Positions 21,999-32,686 of a stretch of DNA of 64,000 nucleotides are shown in pieces. The stretch lies in NCBI GenBank assembly GCA_029258795.1, contig JAPDKB010000008.1:1-64000 (forward strand). The letters are read 5' to 3'. This DNA comes from an archaeon. Lineage in GTDB: Archaea; EX4484-52; WAPT01. Both the position numbers and the translations under genes were made by a program. Under the pieces are notes generated by a model. That model made no database searches and was not told the DNA's origin. It worked only from the letters and a program-made list of their open reading frames with translations. Each line of letters starts with the position of its first letter. Position 1 is the stretch's first letter.

Positions 21999-22089
21999 GA
22001 TTATAAAAACTACACAAAAATATTTAAATGTTATTGGTATCGACTATACCATAAAAAATGGGTGTTTGGAGGGTGTTAATAGAGTACTA

Positions 22090-22878
22090 CTATAATACGC
22101 TCGCCCCTCCCCCCAAAAACTCCTGCAAATCTCTGAATTCATCGATTAAATCTGCGGCAAGGTATGCTGAACCGCCGTTCTTCTCCTTCACTCTGTAGAT
22201 GGAGATCACCCCACATGGCAGTTGCTGCTCTTCCTTCCTTAAGTCAAGCGCTATGAAGCACACCACATCTTTCGTGCTGTAAAGTGAGCTCATCCATTTC
22301 GCAATTTCCCTTATCGTTGAGCCCGAATTGACCACATCGTCCACTATGGCTATGCGGTCCACATCAACCGCGGTCTCAACCGCTCTGTATTCATCCAGAA
22401 CCTTTCTGTAAATCTGACCCTCATAGGGCTTGCCACTGATATTGTCTATAAAGCCGATTGTTTTGCCATCTTTCACCACCCTCTTTATCGGACAGTAAAG
22501 GATTTCTAGCATGCTTTTTCCGTTTGTGGACAGTGAAAGCCGTATCCTCTCCATCAATTCCTTGCCTCCACTTCCCACTGAAATTACGGCATCATAGCTC
22601 AGAAGCTCGCTGTACCACGTTTCAACACAATCCCTTTCCATCTCTTTAAGCTTGGCGTTTTCCCACTTGCGCTGCGATAGAAAAGAAGGTACGCGCTTGC
22701 CCTGCTTCTCCTTCCATCTTGCGTACTTCTCCACGCTCCTCCCATCAAGCTCGCTCAGAGCATCAAGCAGCGCTTCCATTTCATCCTTTTCCTCCCCGAG
22801 GTAGAAAATGGCAGTGTAGTTATCGACTATGAACCCTCTTGCCGGTAGCGTACCTTCTCGATTCAGATATGCTGACAT
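22090..22878 (-). CDS. Phosphoribosyltransferase-domain protein
   Basis: RIAIVDDVVNSGSTIREIAK PRPP-binding motif. Confidence 0.7.
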   Translation of the reverse strand: MSAYLNREGTLPARGFIVDNYTAIFYLGEEKDEMEALLDALSELDGRSVEKYARWKEKQGKRVPSFLSQRKWENAKLKEMERDCVETWYSELLSYDAVISVGSGGKELMERIRLSLSTNGKSMLEILYCPIKRVVKDGKTIGFIDNISGKPYEGQIYRKVLDEYRAVETAVDVDRIAIVDDVVNSGSTIREIAKWMSSLYSTKDVVCFIALDLRKEEQQLPCGVISIYRVKEKNGGSAYLAADLIDEFRDLQEFLGGGASVL

Positions 22879-23095
22879 TTCCCGCTAATTCCTTAAGATT
22901 TCTCGTACTCCATTCATACCACCTCCGGTGTTTTTTTAGAAGGGAGATGATGAGAACATAGCTGAAGCTAAGAAAAAGCACATTTCCTTTCATGGCGCGA
23001 GATGTTGGTACAGCATCACCACACCTATGTTAAAATCACACCATCAAAGTTTTTAAGCTTAACCATTTCAGAAAAAGCGTTCCTTTGATGGAAAA

Positions 23096-23473
23096 TTATT
23101 TCAAATAGCGGGTGTTTTCAAGCAATATTTCGGCAAAGTTTCTTATATTCCCTATGGACGGGTTGGTTTCCATGTATTTCTCTATTATTGGATGAAAATC
23201 CATCTCTACAATCGCATGTCTGGGTCTTTCGTACATTTCCTGCAGCGTGCACGTGAATACTGTTGCACTTGAACTCATCTTTCCTTTATTTGAAGCCACG
23301 CTAACACTACTCTGGTCCACCTTGAGAGACACAAGCAATTCATTACACGCGTCATCCGTGAACACGAAAAAATAGTAAGGATATCCACCATACCCTGCCG
23401 CTATTTCCTTAAAACCAAGGTCCGAAATGAGCTTGTCTATGGAAGATAGAGAAAGTGACCATACGGTTGACAC
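23096..23473 (-). CDS. Hypothetical protein
   Basis: ORF only. Confidence 0.5.
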   Translation of the reverse strand: MSTVWSLSLSSIDKLISDLGFKEIAAGYGGYPYYFFVFTDDACNELLVSLKVDQSSVSVASNKGKMSSSATVFTCTLQEMYERPRHAIVEMDFHPIIEKYMETNPSIGNIRNFAEILLENTRYLK

Positions 23474-23535
23474 CCTCTCTCTGAAATTGATTTTGGTTAG
23501 TGACTCGTTGAAAAGTAAAAATTTTTAATTATTAG

Positions 23536-24189
23536 CTATCGGCCGCCCTTTTCCGTCAGGAGCTTGATTATGGCCAGCGCAAACTCTTCAGCTGCCTTTG
23601 GGTCACTTGCTGTCACTATTTTACCATCCACCTCAACATCTCTGCCCGTATAAATTACTCCGGCTTTCTCAAGCTCGTCCCTTGCCCCTTTCCATACTGT
23701 AGCATGTTTTCCTTCCAGAATTCCAGCTCTGGCAAGGATGACTGGCCCGAGACATATCGCTCCTACAACCTTTCCTTCTCCGTAAGCTGATCTCGCAATT
23801 TCAAGGGCGCGCTCATTCTCGAAATAGATGGTAGCTCCTGCCCCTCCCACAAAAACAACCGCATCGAAATCAGAAACGTTGATCTCGTAGATGGTGTAAT
23901 TAACCATTATCGTTGAGCCGAGCATACCCTTGGCAATGCCTTTCCGTAAAGAAGCAACCATGACTTTGGCGCCACGACTTTCAAGCACGTTTTTGGTCAC
24001 GAAGAGCTCCTCATCCCTGAAGTTTTCAGGAGCTATTATCATGAGCAGGGACTTGTTGGCCAGCTCATCACTTACCTTCTGGTCCTGAGTTACAATCTCT
24101 CTTGTATTGTTCTGCTTTCCCACACACCCCGAAAAGAAAACGACAAGCACGGTCAAAATTAGGAACAGGACTGTGGCGTGTTTCTTCAT
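23536..24189 (-). CDS. DJ-1/PfpI family protein with lipoprotein signal peptide
   Basis: N-terminal hydrophobic stretch plus lipobox-like FFSGCVG; VFVGGAGA, GAICLGPVILARAGIL DJ-1/PfpI nucleophile region. Confidence 0.75.
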   Translation of the reverse strand: MKKHATVLFLILTVLVVFFSGCVGKQNNTREIVTQDQKVSDELANKSLLMIIAPENFRDEELFVTKNVLESRGAKVMVASLRKGIAKGMLGSTIMVNYTIYEINVSDFDAVVFVGGAGATIYFENERALEIARSAYGEGKVVGAICLGPVILARAGILEGKHATVWKGARDELEKAGVIYTGRDVEVDGKIVTASDPKAAEEFALAIIKLLTEKGGR

Positions 24190-24281
24190 GCTAAATGATG
24201 TGGCGCTAAAATTATTTAAACCTCCATGCAGCTAACCTGAAGTTATCAAAAAGCTCTGCATGGAGGTGAGGAAAATGGCGG

Positions 24282-24569
24282 GTGAGTATTTTGGACTCCA
24301 GCGGAGAGGTGGTGTACGGTCCAACCGGTGTTGATGCGGAGTTCTTGTGGAAGCAGCTAAGCCGTTACAGGATAAAAGATGCTGGTTCTGTGCCAAATTA
24401 CGAATGGGTTATAACCCGGTTAAAGGTGCGCCTGAAAGAAAACGGATGTGAAAGGCTGTACGAATGTCCGGAGGATGTGCTTCCTCTTTCTTACAAAGCG
24501 GAAGTGGACGTTCTGATTCCGCTGCTGAAGAGTAAGAAAATAGTTGGATATGATGTTGTGAAGAAGTAA
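24282..24569 (+). CDS. Hypothetical small protein
   Basis: ORF with GTG start. Confidence 0.45.
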   Translation: MSILDSSGEVVYGPTGVDAEFLWKQLSRYRIKDAGSVPNYEWVITRLKVRLKENGCERLYECPEDVLPLSYKAEVDVLIPLLKSKKIVGYDVVKK

Positions 24570-24620
24570 CCCGCTCTTTCTTTATTCTTTTTTAAAAAGA
24601 AAATACTGAGAAATAAGGAG

Positions 24621-24738
<118 letters not shown>

Positions 24739-24770
24739 GGAAGAATATATGCGGGTAAGATTTTTAAGGT

Positions 24771-25061
24771 TTATCCCGTCCCTCGAAGCCCCAGCTTTTT
24801 CTCGATATCTTCTGGTTTGGCGTTTTTTAGCAGTACATCCTTCTCCCTGTTTTTCTCCCCTCTCACGATTTCAGCTTTAACGCCCAGCAGTTTGGAAAGG
24901 AAGCGCACAAGCTCTTTGTTTGCCCTGCCTTCAGCAGGTGGAGCTTTGACCCTAATTTTTAAGCGGTTGCGCGCGGCATCCACTTCAGCTATTTCGTTCT
25001 TCTTGGCGTTTGGTACCACTAAAAGTTTGAGAACTATACCTTCAGGATGTTTTCTAATCAC
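24771..25061 (-). CDS. DUF167 (YggU-like) family protein
   Basis: LKIRVKAPPAEGRANKELVRFLSKLLGV motif. Confidence 0.85.
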   Translation of the reverse strand: MIRKHPEGIVLKLLVVPNAKKNEIAEVDAARNRLKIRVKAPPAEGRANKELVRFLSKLLGVKAEIVRGEKNREKDVLLKNAKPEDIEKKLGLRGTG

Positions 25062-25072
25062 TTACATCCCCA

Positions 25073-26239
25073 TTAGCAAATTGTCTTCCTTGCTTTATCC
25101 ATACACTTTTCAAGATATACCACAATCTCGTTAAGTGAGGGTTTTAACCTTTCCGTTAAAAAAGTGCGAATGTCCCTTTGCAGATACATATTAATTTCTT
25201 CTTTCGGGATTAGATCATCCATGTATTTCTCATATAGCTTCAAACCAGTTAAATACATGAGAATGTTGTAGATCCTCGTGATGTGCGAGTCTGCGATGGA
25301 TTTAGTTTTCCACGACTGATCCATACCTATCGTTCCTCGATACAATATGGTATTTCCATCCTCTATCTCGATATATCGGGGATTGGACAACACTTTAATC
25401 TCTGGGTTAAACCGTAGATGTTTCAATTCTTTTAATTGCTGACATAATTCATTCCTATATGAGTTCTCCATCAAAGAGAGTATCGACTCTCCTTGTTTGT
25501 CCTCATTTCCAATCACAAGTAATGTGAAATAATTGTTGTATATTTCAAAACCGCCCTTGACAGGTAGAGGGCTACTAGGGCAGTGATCATTGTATATAGC
25601 AGAAACTACGGTAAGTTCCGAATCCCTAATCATAGAGTCGATCAAATCCTCGCCGGTGTTTGTACCATCTCTTATTACGAAATATCGAGCTGTAAATGGT
25701 ATGTCCGTTATCCCTAAATCTCTTTTAAAGCTGAGTTCATCTATCCGAAGGTCGTCCCACACCCTCAGTTCGATTTCAGGCGAGTATCTTTCAGCATCAA
25801 GTCCATTGGCTTTTGTAAATTCAAAAAATAAAGATGATGGTTTAGACCATACTTGTACGGGATGTTCCTTTACCTCGACCACTCTATGTAAGAGTTCGTG
25901 AATGCAAATCGCGGGAACAGGGATATCTGGGTTTAAGATATATTCTTTTCCGATTTCAATTTTGATACCTTCGTCAGTGTTGTTTGATACGGCCCTTGGA
26001 CGTGAATGCCTGTATGTCATCCGTGGATGAGTGTCCCAATCCACTATTTCAACTATAACTGATCCATGGTTTTTGAGTCTTTCAAATAGTTCTGAGGATG
26101 TTTCTTTTAATAGTTCAAAAGCTATTTCGAAATTAGATTCAATTTCTTTCTTCAGATCTTCAAATATAGCCTGAGGAAGAAATTTGTTAGTAATGAGTAG
26201 CTGTGGTTTTTCCTCATTCATAACATTAACCACCTTCAC
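25073..26239 (-). CDS. Hypothetical protein with zincin-like HELLH motif
   Basis: PAICIHELLHRVVEV motif in AT-rich ORF. Confidence 0.5.
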   Translation of the reverse strand: MKVVNVMNEEKPQLLITNKFLPQAIFEDLKKEIESNFEIAFELLKETSSELFERLKNHGSVIVEIVDWDTHPRMTYRHSRPRAVSNNTDEGIKIEIGKEYILNPDIPVPAICIHELLHRVVEVKEHPVQVWSKPSSLFFEFTKANGLDAERYSPEIELRVWDDLRIDELSFKRDLGITDIPFTARYFVIRDGTNTGEDLIDSMIRDSELTVVSAIYNDHCPSSPLPVKGGFEIYNNYFTLLVIGNEDKQGESILSLMENSYRNELCQQLKELKHLRFNPEIKVLSNPRYIEIEDGNTILYRGTIGMDQSWKTKSIADSHITRIYNILMYLTGLKLYEKYMDDLIPKEEINMYLQRDIRTFLTERLKPSLNEIVVYLEKCMDKARKTIC

Positions 26240-26315
26240 TTAGTCTTCACTTTATAGATATGGAATTTTCGATTAAAATTTAAAAATTTATAATTATGTA
26301 CTTACTATTTGGTAA

Positions 26316-26789
26316 TTAATTAATTCTCTTTATCACTCTCACCATCCACTCCTCAAATCCCATCTTCCTCCAGAATGCACGCGCACCTTCGTTTCTGTGA
26401 TCGAAAGAAAGGGTTATGTACTCGACTCCTTTCTCCCTGAACCAATCGAGCAGAAAGTTGAACATCTTTTCACCTATGCCCTTCTTTCTATGATCGGCAC
26501 CAACGCATGCGTCGCTTATCCTGCCCATCTTTTTGATTTTCAGGAATGGTCTTGCACTCTCCACCACTCCGATCATGTAGCCGATAATGTTGCCATCCTC
26601 CTCGGCCACCACAACCAGAGCATCGTCCTTGCTGGAAAGCAGGTTCTCAACGTGCTTTCTAAAGCCCTCTTCAACCTTAGCTCCCTTTTTGTAAATTTCA
26701 TCCATCTCCGCATGCATGTCCGCAAGCTGTTTGTTTATCCTCGCTATTTCATCAACATCCTCAAGCCGGGCTTTCCTAACCGTCACCAT
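26316..26789 (-). CDS. GNAT-family N-acetyltransferase
   Basis: ISDACVGADHRKKGIGEKMFNFLLDWFRE, LSFDHRNEGARAFWRKMGF. Confidence 0.85.
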   Translation of the reverse strand: MVTVRKARLEDVDEIARINKQLADMHAEMDEIYKKGAKVEEGFRKHVENLLSSKDDALVVVAEEDGNIIGYMIGVVESARPFLKIKKMGRISDACVGADHRKKGIGEKMFNFLLDWFREKGVEYITLSFDHRNEGARAFWRKMGFEEWMVRVIKRIN

Positions 26790-26842
26790 GGTTTTTCATC
26801 TGTGGGGGAGTTTTATAAGGGTTTCAAGTTCTCCTTGGCTGA

Positions 26843-27358
26843 TTACGTTAAAGCCCACAGAACAAGCTTGGCAAAACCAATCAGTGCAAGGAAAACAATC
26901 ACTTGGCGAAGGTAGTGTTTCTTGTCTTTTCTATTTATCCATAGTCCAATCAGGAAAGTGATGTAGAATGTGAGCAGGAATGAAAATACAACAAACCCAG
27001 CGTAAAATGCCAGAATTTTAAGCTTGGTGCGTTTTTCAAGCGGGATGTTTTGGGGTGAAATTTGCGGTGTTCTTTCTCTTTGTTTTATATCCAGCAAATA
27101 GAGAAGTACTATCACAAAAATCAGGAATGTACAAAACATGATAATACCTAATTCTTCGTAATGAGTGTTCAGATAATGGAGTTTTCTCTTGATTTCGTCG
27201 TTTATTCTGGTATGAAAACTCGCGTTTTTCACCTTTCCGATAATATCAAAATCAGGGTTGGTATCTTTAAACTCCCAGAGATAATATCTGTAACCGCCCA
27301 TTAGAACATAATCTTTTTCCTGGTCAAATTCTGCTTCAAGATCATCATCTATTTTCAC
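26843..27358 (-). CDS. Hypothetical membrane protein
   Basis: Several hydrophobic segments; overlaps upstream gene start. Confidence 0.5.
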   Translation of the reverse strand: MKIDDDLEAEFDQEKDYVLMGGYRYYLWEFKDTNPDFDIIGKVKNASFHTRINDEIKRKLHYLNTHYEELGIIMFCTFLIFVIVLLYLLDIKQRERTPQISPQNIPLEKRTKLKILAFYAGFVVFSFLLTFYITFLIGLWINRKDKKHYLRQVIVFLALIGFAKLVLWALT

Positions 27359-28533
27359 GATGATTTTAGTATCTCGGATTGGAGTGTACCACGCAGCCCC
27401 TGTTCCGAGGGGATAATATATCGTCCGTTTATGTTGAGTCCTATATCTATCTGGAAACCATTTTTACTTTGCTTGTAAAGTAATAAAGTAAGATTTGTGG
27501 CAACATCAAGCTCGTAATTGCTGACTGGTAGGTCTATGAAATCCTCTAATTCGTCACGTAGTTCGTTTTTTATCTGGGGTTCACATTTTTCGAGTAGAAA
27601 ATTCTTTTTACATCTTTCATAATAACTAAGAATTTTATCACAGCTGCTATGGATGTTTTCATTATCCCAACACGCAAGACACAATGCCATATCCCCGGAC
27701 TCCTGACAACACAACATATTTATTACTCCGTATAATACGCCTTCAACCTCACATTTTTGTTGTATTTCTGGATTACTTCTCACAAATTGCAGAACTTTCT
27801 CCAGAAGTTCAGGATTGTTAAATTCTAGATATTCATAATACTCTTTGCTCCTCTCATCCAACCCTTCAAGTTCTAATGTTACGATAGCGATGTAATGTCT
27901 TCGATATTTATCCACAACATCCTTCAAATTTTCAGGAAGCTCTACATCTGGATAGTTTTCCTTCAGGAATTCTTCTAGTGTTTGTCCGCTATCTACCTTG
28001 TATATCTCCACCATTCCAGCCTCAAATGCGAAAGTTTCGACCTTTTCTATGCCTTTTGAAGCTTCATTAAATTGAATAAAAGGTTCAAATAAATAGTAAA
28101 GGAAGAATGATTGAAAAAACGTAAATTCTAAATATCCATCCAAGTAATTATTCATAACACGTGTGCCTCTTTCTATAATGCCTGTAAAGCTCTGCAATTT
28201 TTTTGTTTTGATTATGTCATTATAGTTATATTTTTTCAAAAATTCCTTGTCTGTAATTCTACTAGCGTCCAGATAGTAAGGTTTAGAAACCAAAGGTATC
28301 AAAATTGTGATGTTTGTGTCTTCTTTACCTATGTATCCTATTGAAAGGAATAGATGAATCATCTCATGTGTCTCGTTCAGGACTTCAATAAAAGCGTACT
28401 GATGGTTTTCTTCTATGGAATGTAGGTCGATGTTTTTGATGACCGGAAGTGGCATGCCGTCTGCACTGACGGAAGATGGAAGGAGGATTGCAACAAAAAG
28501 TGCTGCTGTTATAAGATAAAGTTCTTTTTTCAT
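27355..28533 (-). CDS. Hypothetical secreted Cys-rich protein
   Basis: Signal peptide MKKELYLITAALFVAILLPSSVSA; Cys cluster MLCCQESGDMALCLACWDN. Confidence 0.5.
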   Translation of the reverse strand: MKKELYLITAALFVAILLPSSVSADGMPLPVIKNIDLHSIEENHQYAFIEVLNETHEMIHLFLSIGYIGKEDTNITILIPLVSKPYYLDASRITDKEFLKKYNYNDIIKTKKLQSFTGIIERGTRVMNNYLDGYLEFTFFQSFFLYYLFEPFIQFNEASKGIEKVETFAFEAGMVEIYKVDSGQTLEEFLKENYPDVELPENLKDVVDKYRRHYIAIVTLELEGLDERSKEYYEYLEFNNPELLEKVLQFVRSNPEIQQKCEVEGVLYGVINMLCCQESGDMALCLACWDNENIHSSCDKILSYYERCKKNFLLEKCEPQIKNELRDELEDFIDLPVSNYELDVATNLTLLLYKQSKNGFQIDIGLNINGRYIIPSEQGLRGTLQSEILKSS

Positions 28534-28593
28534 GAAAGTGGTTTTGTGTGGATATCGGTTATAAAAGTTTCGTAATGTTAACGGACTTGCACT

Positions 28594-29811
28594 TTACTCC
28601 TCCACTTTAATCAGCAACCCCAGCCCGATAACAACACAAGCCAGAACCACGACTATAACGGCATGCAATCCGTGGAGCTCGGTTATTGCTCCGTAGATGA
28701 GAGATGCTACCGTTCCAGCAAGCATTGTTGGCACTGTTATGAAGGACAGTGTTGTGCTTCTTATCTTAGAAGGGATTGGCCTGTTGAGCAGCGAGCTGAA
28801 GATGGGCTCCGTGCCCGTCTCCACGGACATCAGCAAAATGAGTAAAGCGATCGAGACGAGAGGGTGGCTAATGAAGAATAGAAGCAGGATCAGCAGCACT
28901 GCAAAAACCTCCGTAGCTATTATTGCATTTCTCTCGCTTCCGAACATTTTCACAAGATGCTCGTTGTAGTGATAAATCATTATAGCAAGAGCGGAGCTGC
29001 TCAGAAAGATCAGATTGAAAAACTGCTCCTTTATTCCGAGAACATCTTTGACGTAAGGAAAAAATCCGATGAAAAGCATACCATATCCTATGCTCCACAC
29101 CACCATGCTGGCAGTAAGGTATTTCAGCGTGGTGGAAGAGCGGATCAGCTCGATAAATTGCTTAAAATTGGTCAGAGTTTTTCGGATTAGTTTTATCGCG
29201 CTTTTTTCTTTTTTGCGGAGGGGAGCCTCCTCCGAAAATAGAAGGTTGAGTAAGATAAAAACATCGAGAATTGCGGCCACAATCCAGAAATAACGCAATA
29301 GATGCGTCACATTCCCTTCAAACCCGCCTGCTCTGAAGAGAAACACAAAGGCGATCAAGCTTGCGAATATAAAGGAAGCTTCACCCAACTTCATCATTTT
29401 GCTGGTGTATCTTACCCATTGCCTCTCACCATAACTTCGCTTTACCTCATCCATAATCCATGCATTGAGCGGTCTGGAAATGAAAGACGAGGCAACACCC
29501 ATCAAAGCAACAGCCACCAGGAAATGTGAATATGTGCTTGCAAAAAACATGAGCAGATAGGCGATGGTATAGAGTAAATTTCCCAACATTGCTGACTTTC
29601 TCCTGCTCCACGCATCAGCCATGCTTCCCGTCACCACAACAAGCACGGCAAGAATGAAATAATACAGCGCCATTAAACTGCCAAGCTGCGCATGGCTGAT
29701 TCCTGAATTTAGAAGATAGATGACGAATATTGGTCCGAGTAAAGCGTCAATACACTGAGCCAGGATTTCGTTTACGAAAAATACTCGCAGCTTTCCAGAT
29801 ATCATGAACAT
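28594..29811 (-). CDS. MFS transporter
   Basis: 12-TM-like pattern, DAWSRRKSAMLGNLLY motif. Confidence 0.8.
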   Translation of the reverse strand: MFMISGKLRVFFVNEILAQCIDALLGPIFVIYLLNSGISHAQLGSLMALYYFILAVLVVVTGSMADAWSRRKSAMLGNLLYTIAYLLMFFASTYSHFLVAVALMGVASSFISRPLNAWIMDEVKRSYGERQWVRYTSKMMKLGEASFIFASLIAFVFLFRAGGFEGNVTHLLRYFWIVAAILDVFILLNLLFSEEAPLRKKEKSAIKLIRKTLTNFKQFIELIRSSTTLKYLTASMVVWSIGYGMLFIGFFPYVKDVLGIKEQFFNLIFLSSSALAIMIYHYNEHLVKMFGSERNAIIATEVFAVLLILLLFFISHPLVSIALLILLMSVETGTEPIFSSLLNRPIPSKIRSTTLSFITVPTMLAGTVASLIYGAITELHGLHAVIVVVLACVVIGLGLLIKVEE

Positions 29812-29870
29812 AAAGTAGTGCTTTTATGCGTTATAAAATTTTTATATGCACTTTTTCCATATAGAACTCC

Positions 29871-31064
29871 ATGTCGCATAAATCAGCAGTTTCAATGGAG
29901 AAAAACATAAGGAAGGTTTATCTGTTGAGCTTTTTGTCATCATTTCATTTTTTCTCAGCTGTGCTTATACCCTTCTTTACCCTTTGGGGTAAGCTCAGCT
30001 TCACCCAGATTCTCATCCTGCAATCCATTTTCCAGCTGACCATCGTGGCCATGGAAGTGCCTACAGGTGTGGTGGCTGACAAGCTCGGCAGGAAGTTTTC
30101 CATAGCAATCGGATTTCTGCTCACAACAATAGGTGCGCTCGTTTACGCAAGCGTGCCGAACTTCTGGGTTTTTGTCATTGCAGAAGTGCTGTTTGGCGTG
30201 GGAGTGAGCTTCTTTTCAGGAGCTACGGAAGCGTTTGTTTATGATACGCTCAAGCAGTCCGGCAGAGAGAAAGGCTCGAAGCGTGTTTTCATAAGGCTCG
30301 AGCAGTTTAACTTGCTGGGACTTGCGACCTCAGCCCCAATTGGAAGTGTTATTGCTCACTATCTCGGTTTGAGAGCACCCATGCTTCTCACATCAGTCCC
30401 GCTGTTTTTGGGAGCGATCATAGCACTCAGCATGAAGGAGCCGGAGATACATGAGAAAGGAAGGAAACCCTCGTATCTGGAGATTCTGAAATCAAGCATT
30501 GATATGTTCAAAAAGAGAAGAGAGCTGAGAATCCTAAGCATTGATATGGTGGTGGTTGCCCTGCTCTCCTATTTCTACATCTGGGGGTATCAGGCAAAGC
30601 TGATGCAAGTCGCATTTCCAATAGCGCTCTTCGGTGTGGTGCATGCAACGATAGTCACGAGCGAGGCCGCCATATTGCATTTCCTTGAAAAGCTTGAAAA
30701 ACTAGTTGGTGGAAAGAAGAATTATCTTTTCATTTCTGCGGTGATTCCCGGAGTATGCTACTTGTTGATTGGTGCGTCCTCCAGCTGGATTATTGTGCTG
30801 CCGGCCATGATAGCGGGCATGGCCTTTGGATTAACAAGAAGGACGCCAATGATAAACTATATAAACAAGTTCGTGGACTCAAAAGCGAGGGCAACCACAC
30901 TTTCTTTCATAAACCTCTCACGCTCTCTGATGCTCGCGATTATCAATCCTGTTGTTGGTAAAGCCGTGGACATCAATCTCAACCTGACCTTCATTGGTTT
31001 GGGTATTATCCTTCTTGCTGTTGCAGCAACATCGAGGATTGAGGAAGAGATGCTTCTGGATTAA
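29871..31064 (+). CDS. MFS transporter
   Basis: GVVADKLGRKFSIAIGF motif, multiple TM segments. Confidence 0.85.
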   Translation: MSHKSAVSMEKNIRKVYLLSFLSSFHFFSAVLIPFFTLWGKLSFTQILILQSIFQLTIVAMEVPTGVVADKLGRKFSIAIGFLLTTIGALVYASVPNFWVFVIAEVLFGVGVSFFSGATEAFVYDTLKQSGREKGSKRVFIRLEQFNLLGLATSAPIGSVIAHYLGLRAPMLLTSVPLFLGAIIALSMKEPEIHEKGRKPSYLEILKSSIDMFKKRRELRILSIDMVVVALLSYFYIWGYQAKLMQVAFPIALFGVVHATIVTSEAAILHFLEKLEKLVGGKKNYLFISAVIPGVCYLLIGASSSWIIVLPAMIAGMAFGLTRRTPMINYINKFVDSKARATTLSFINLSRSLMLAIINPVVGKAVDINLNLTFIGLGIILLAVAATSRIEEEMLLD

Positions 31065-31098
31065 TCTTTAAAAAGCTGTCATCTCACTATTTAAGCTC

Positions 31099-31404
31099 AT
31101 GGCGAAGAAGGAGAAGGGTGAGGAGAAAGCCAAGAAAATGGATTATAAAGAAAAGGAGAAGAAAGCATCCATAGTTGCGATGATTTCAATTGTGCTCGGG
31201 ATTGTTATGGGTTACGTTTCCGTCAAGCTTGTGGTTAGATTCGCGCTGCTTGCAGGCATGGTTTTCATGTTCGTCTATTATAAACTCGTTGCAAAATTCG
31301 TTTCCGGGCTGGATAAAGATGAGCTCATAGGCAACACCATCTTTCCGTTTCTCACAACATGGTACGCAACGTGGGTCTTTCTCTACAATTACTTTGCATC
31401 CTGA
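31099..31404 (+). CDS. Small membrane protein
   Basis: Lys-rich N terminus plus TM segments. Confidence 0.55.
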   Translation: MAKKEKGEEKAKKMDYKEKEKKASIVAMISIVLGIVMGYVSVKLVVRFALLAGMVFMFVYYKLVAKFVSGLDKDELIGNTIFPFLTTWYATWVFLYNYFAS

Positions 31405-32628
31405 TCAGCTCTTCCCGAGCCACTTCTGCTTGAGCTCGTGAAAGCTGCCATCAATTATGCTCTCCCTTATCTCCCTCATCAGCTTGAGAATGAAATGAAG
31501 GTTGTGGTATGAAGCCAGGCGGAAAAAGCTGAGTTTCTCGTTTCTGTAAAGGTGATGGAGATATGCTCTGGTGTAATCCTGACAGACGAAACAGTCACAC
31601 CAATCATCAGGTCTGGTTTTTTCAAGCCTGAAGCTTGCGTTTCCAATCTTGATTCTGAACTTGTTTCCCACGGTTCCGCCCGAGAAAGGAGAGATGAAGA
31701 TCATACCTCTCCTCGCCCATCTGGTGGGTGTGACGCAGTCAAATACATCAATACCTCTCTCAACACAGTTGAAGAGGTCCTCCACAGCTCCAATGCCGAG
31801 GAGGTGTCTTGGCTTCTCCGCCGGCAATAGAGGGATGACCCATTCAAGAATGTTGTGCATGTCCTGCTTCGTCTTGCCGAGAGAGCCACCTATCCCAAAC
31901 CCGTCAAAAGGCAGTGAGGCTATGAATCTGGCTGATTTTACGCGCAAATCCTTGTACGCTCCACCCTGCACTATGCCGAAAATTGCCTGCTTCTTATCGT
32001 AAGCTTCAAGGCATTCCAGAGCCCACCTGTGGGTGCGTTCAAGCGCTAAAGATGTGTATTCCTTGCTGGAAAGTGGAGAGGTGCACTCATCCAGCACATA
32101 AACGACGTCGGAGCCGAGCTTGGACTGTATTTTCATGGAAAGTTCTGGTGTGAGACGCATTTTTTCTCCAGTTATCGGATTTCTGTACGTTATGCCTTCA
32201 TCATCCACCTTTGCCCATCTCTCTCCAACTTTTGGCTCCTCCTTCATTTCATCTCCGGGAAATATGTTGTTGGCTATCTTGCCAACACCATGCTCCATTC
32301 CGAAACCGAGGGAGAATGCCTGAAATCCTCCGGAATCCGTGAAGATCGTGCCATTATAGTTCATGAAGTTGTGAAGACCTCCAAGCTTGTTTATGAGCTC
32401 CTCTCCCGGCTTGAGGTGGAGGTGGAAGGTGTTCGCTATGAGCGCCTCAACCTTCAGCTTCTTCAAATCCCTGCTGTCAAGAGCCCTAACGCTTGCCAGC
32501 GTTGCTACCGGCAAAAACACAGGAGTCTTGAATTTTTTGCCCCTGACGCGCACAACTCCGGCTCTGGCTTTTCCAAGCTCTGTCTCTATGCTGAATCGCA
32601 GCTTCATCAAGCCAAAAGAAGGAGGCAA
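31405..32628 (-). CDS. tgt: tRNA-guanine transglycosylase, bacterial-type (queuine-like)
   Basis: NTFHLHLKPGEELI, FTDSGGFQAFSL, GIVQGGAYKDLR, CDCFVCQDYTRAYLHHL zinc site; no PUA extension. Confidence 0.85.
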   Translation of the reverse strand: MPPSFGLMKLRFSIETELGKARAGVVRVRGKKFKTPVFLPVATLASVRALDSRDLKKLKVEALIANTFHLHLKPGEELINKLGGLHNFMNYNGTIFTDSGGFQAFSLGFGMEHGVGKIANNIFPGDEMKEEPKVGERWAKVDDEGITYRNPITGEKMRLTPELSMKIQSKLGSDVVYVLDECTSPLSSKEYTSLALERTHRWALECLEAYDKKQAIFGIVQGGAYKDLRVKSARFIASLPFDGFGIGGSLGKTKQDMHNILEWVIPLLPAEKPRHLLGIGAVEDLFNCVERGIDVFDCVTPTRWARRGMIFISPFSGGTVGNKFRIKIGNASFRLEKTRPDDWCDCFVCQDYTRAYLHHLYRNEKLSFFRLASYHNLHFILKLMREIRESIIDGSFHELKQKWLGKS

Positions 32629-32686
32629 ACAATTTTAAAGTTAAGAGGGAAAAGTCAAACTCGTTGGATTGCGGGGTGGAAAAGAA

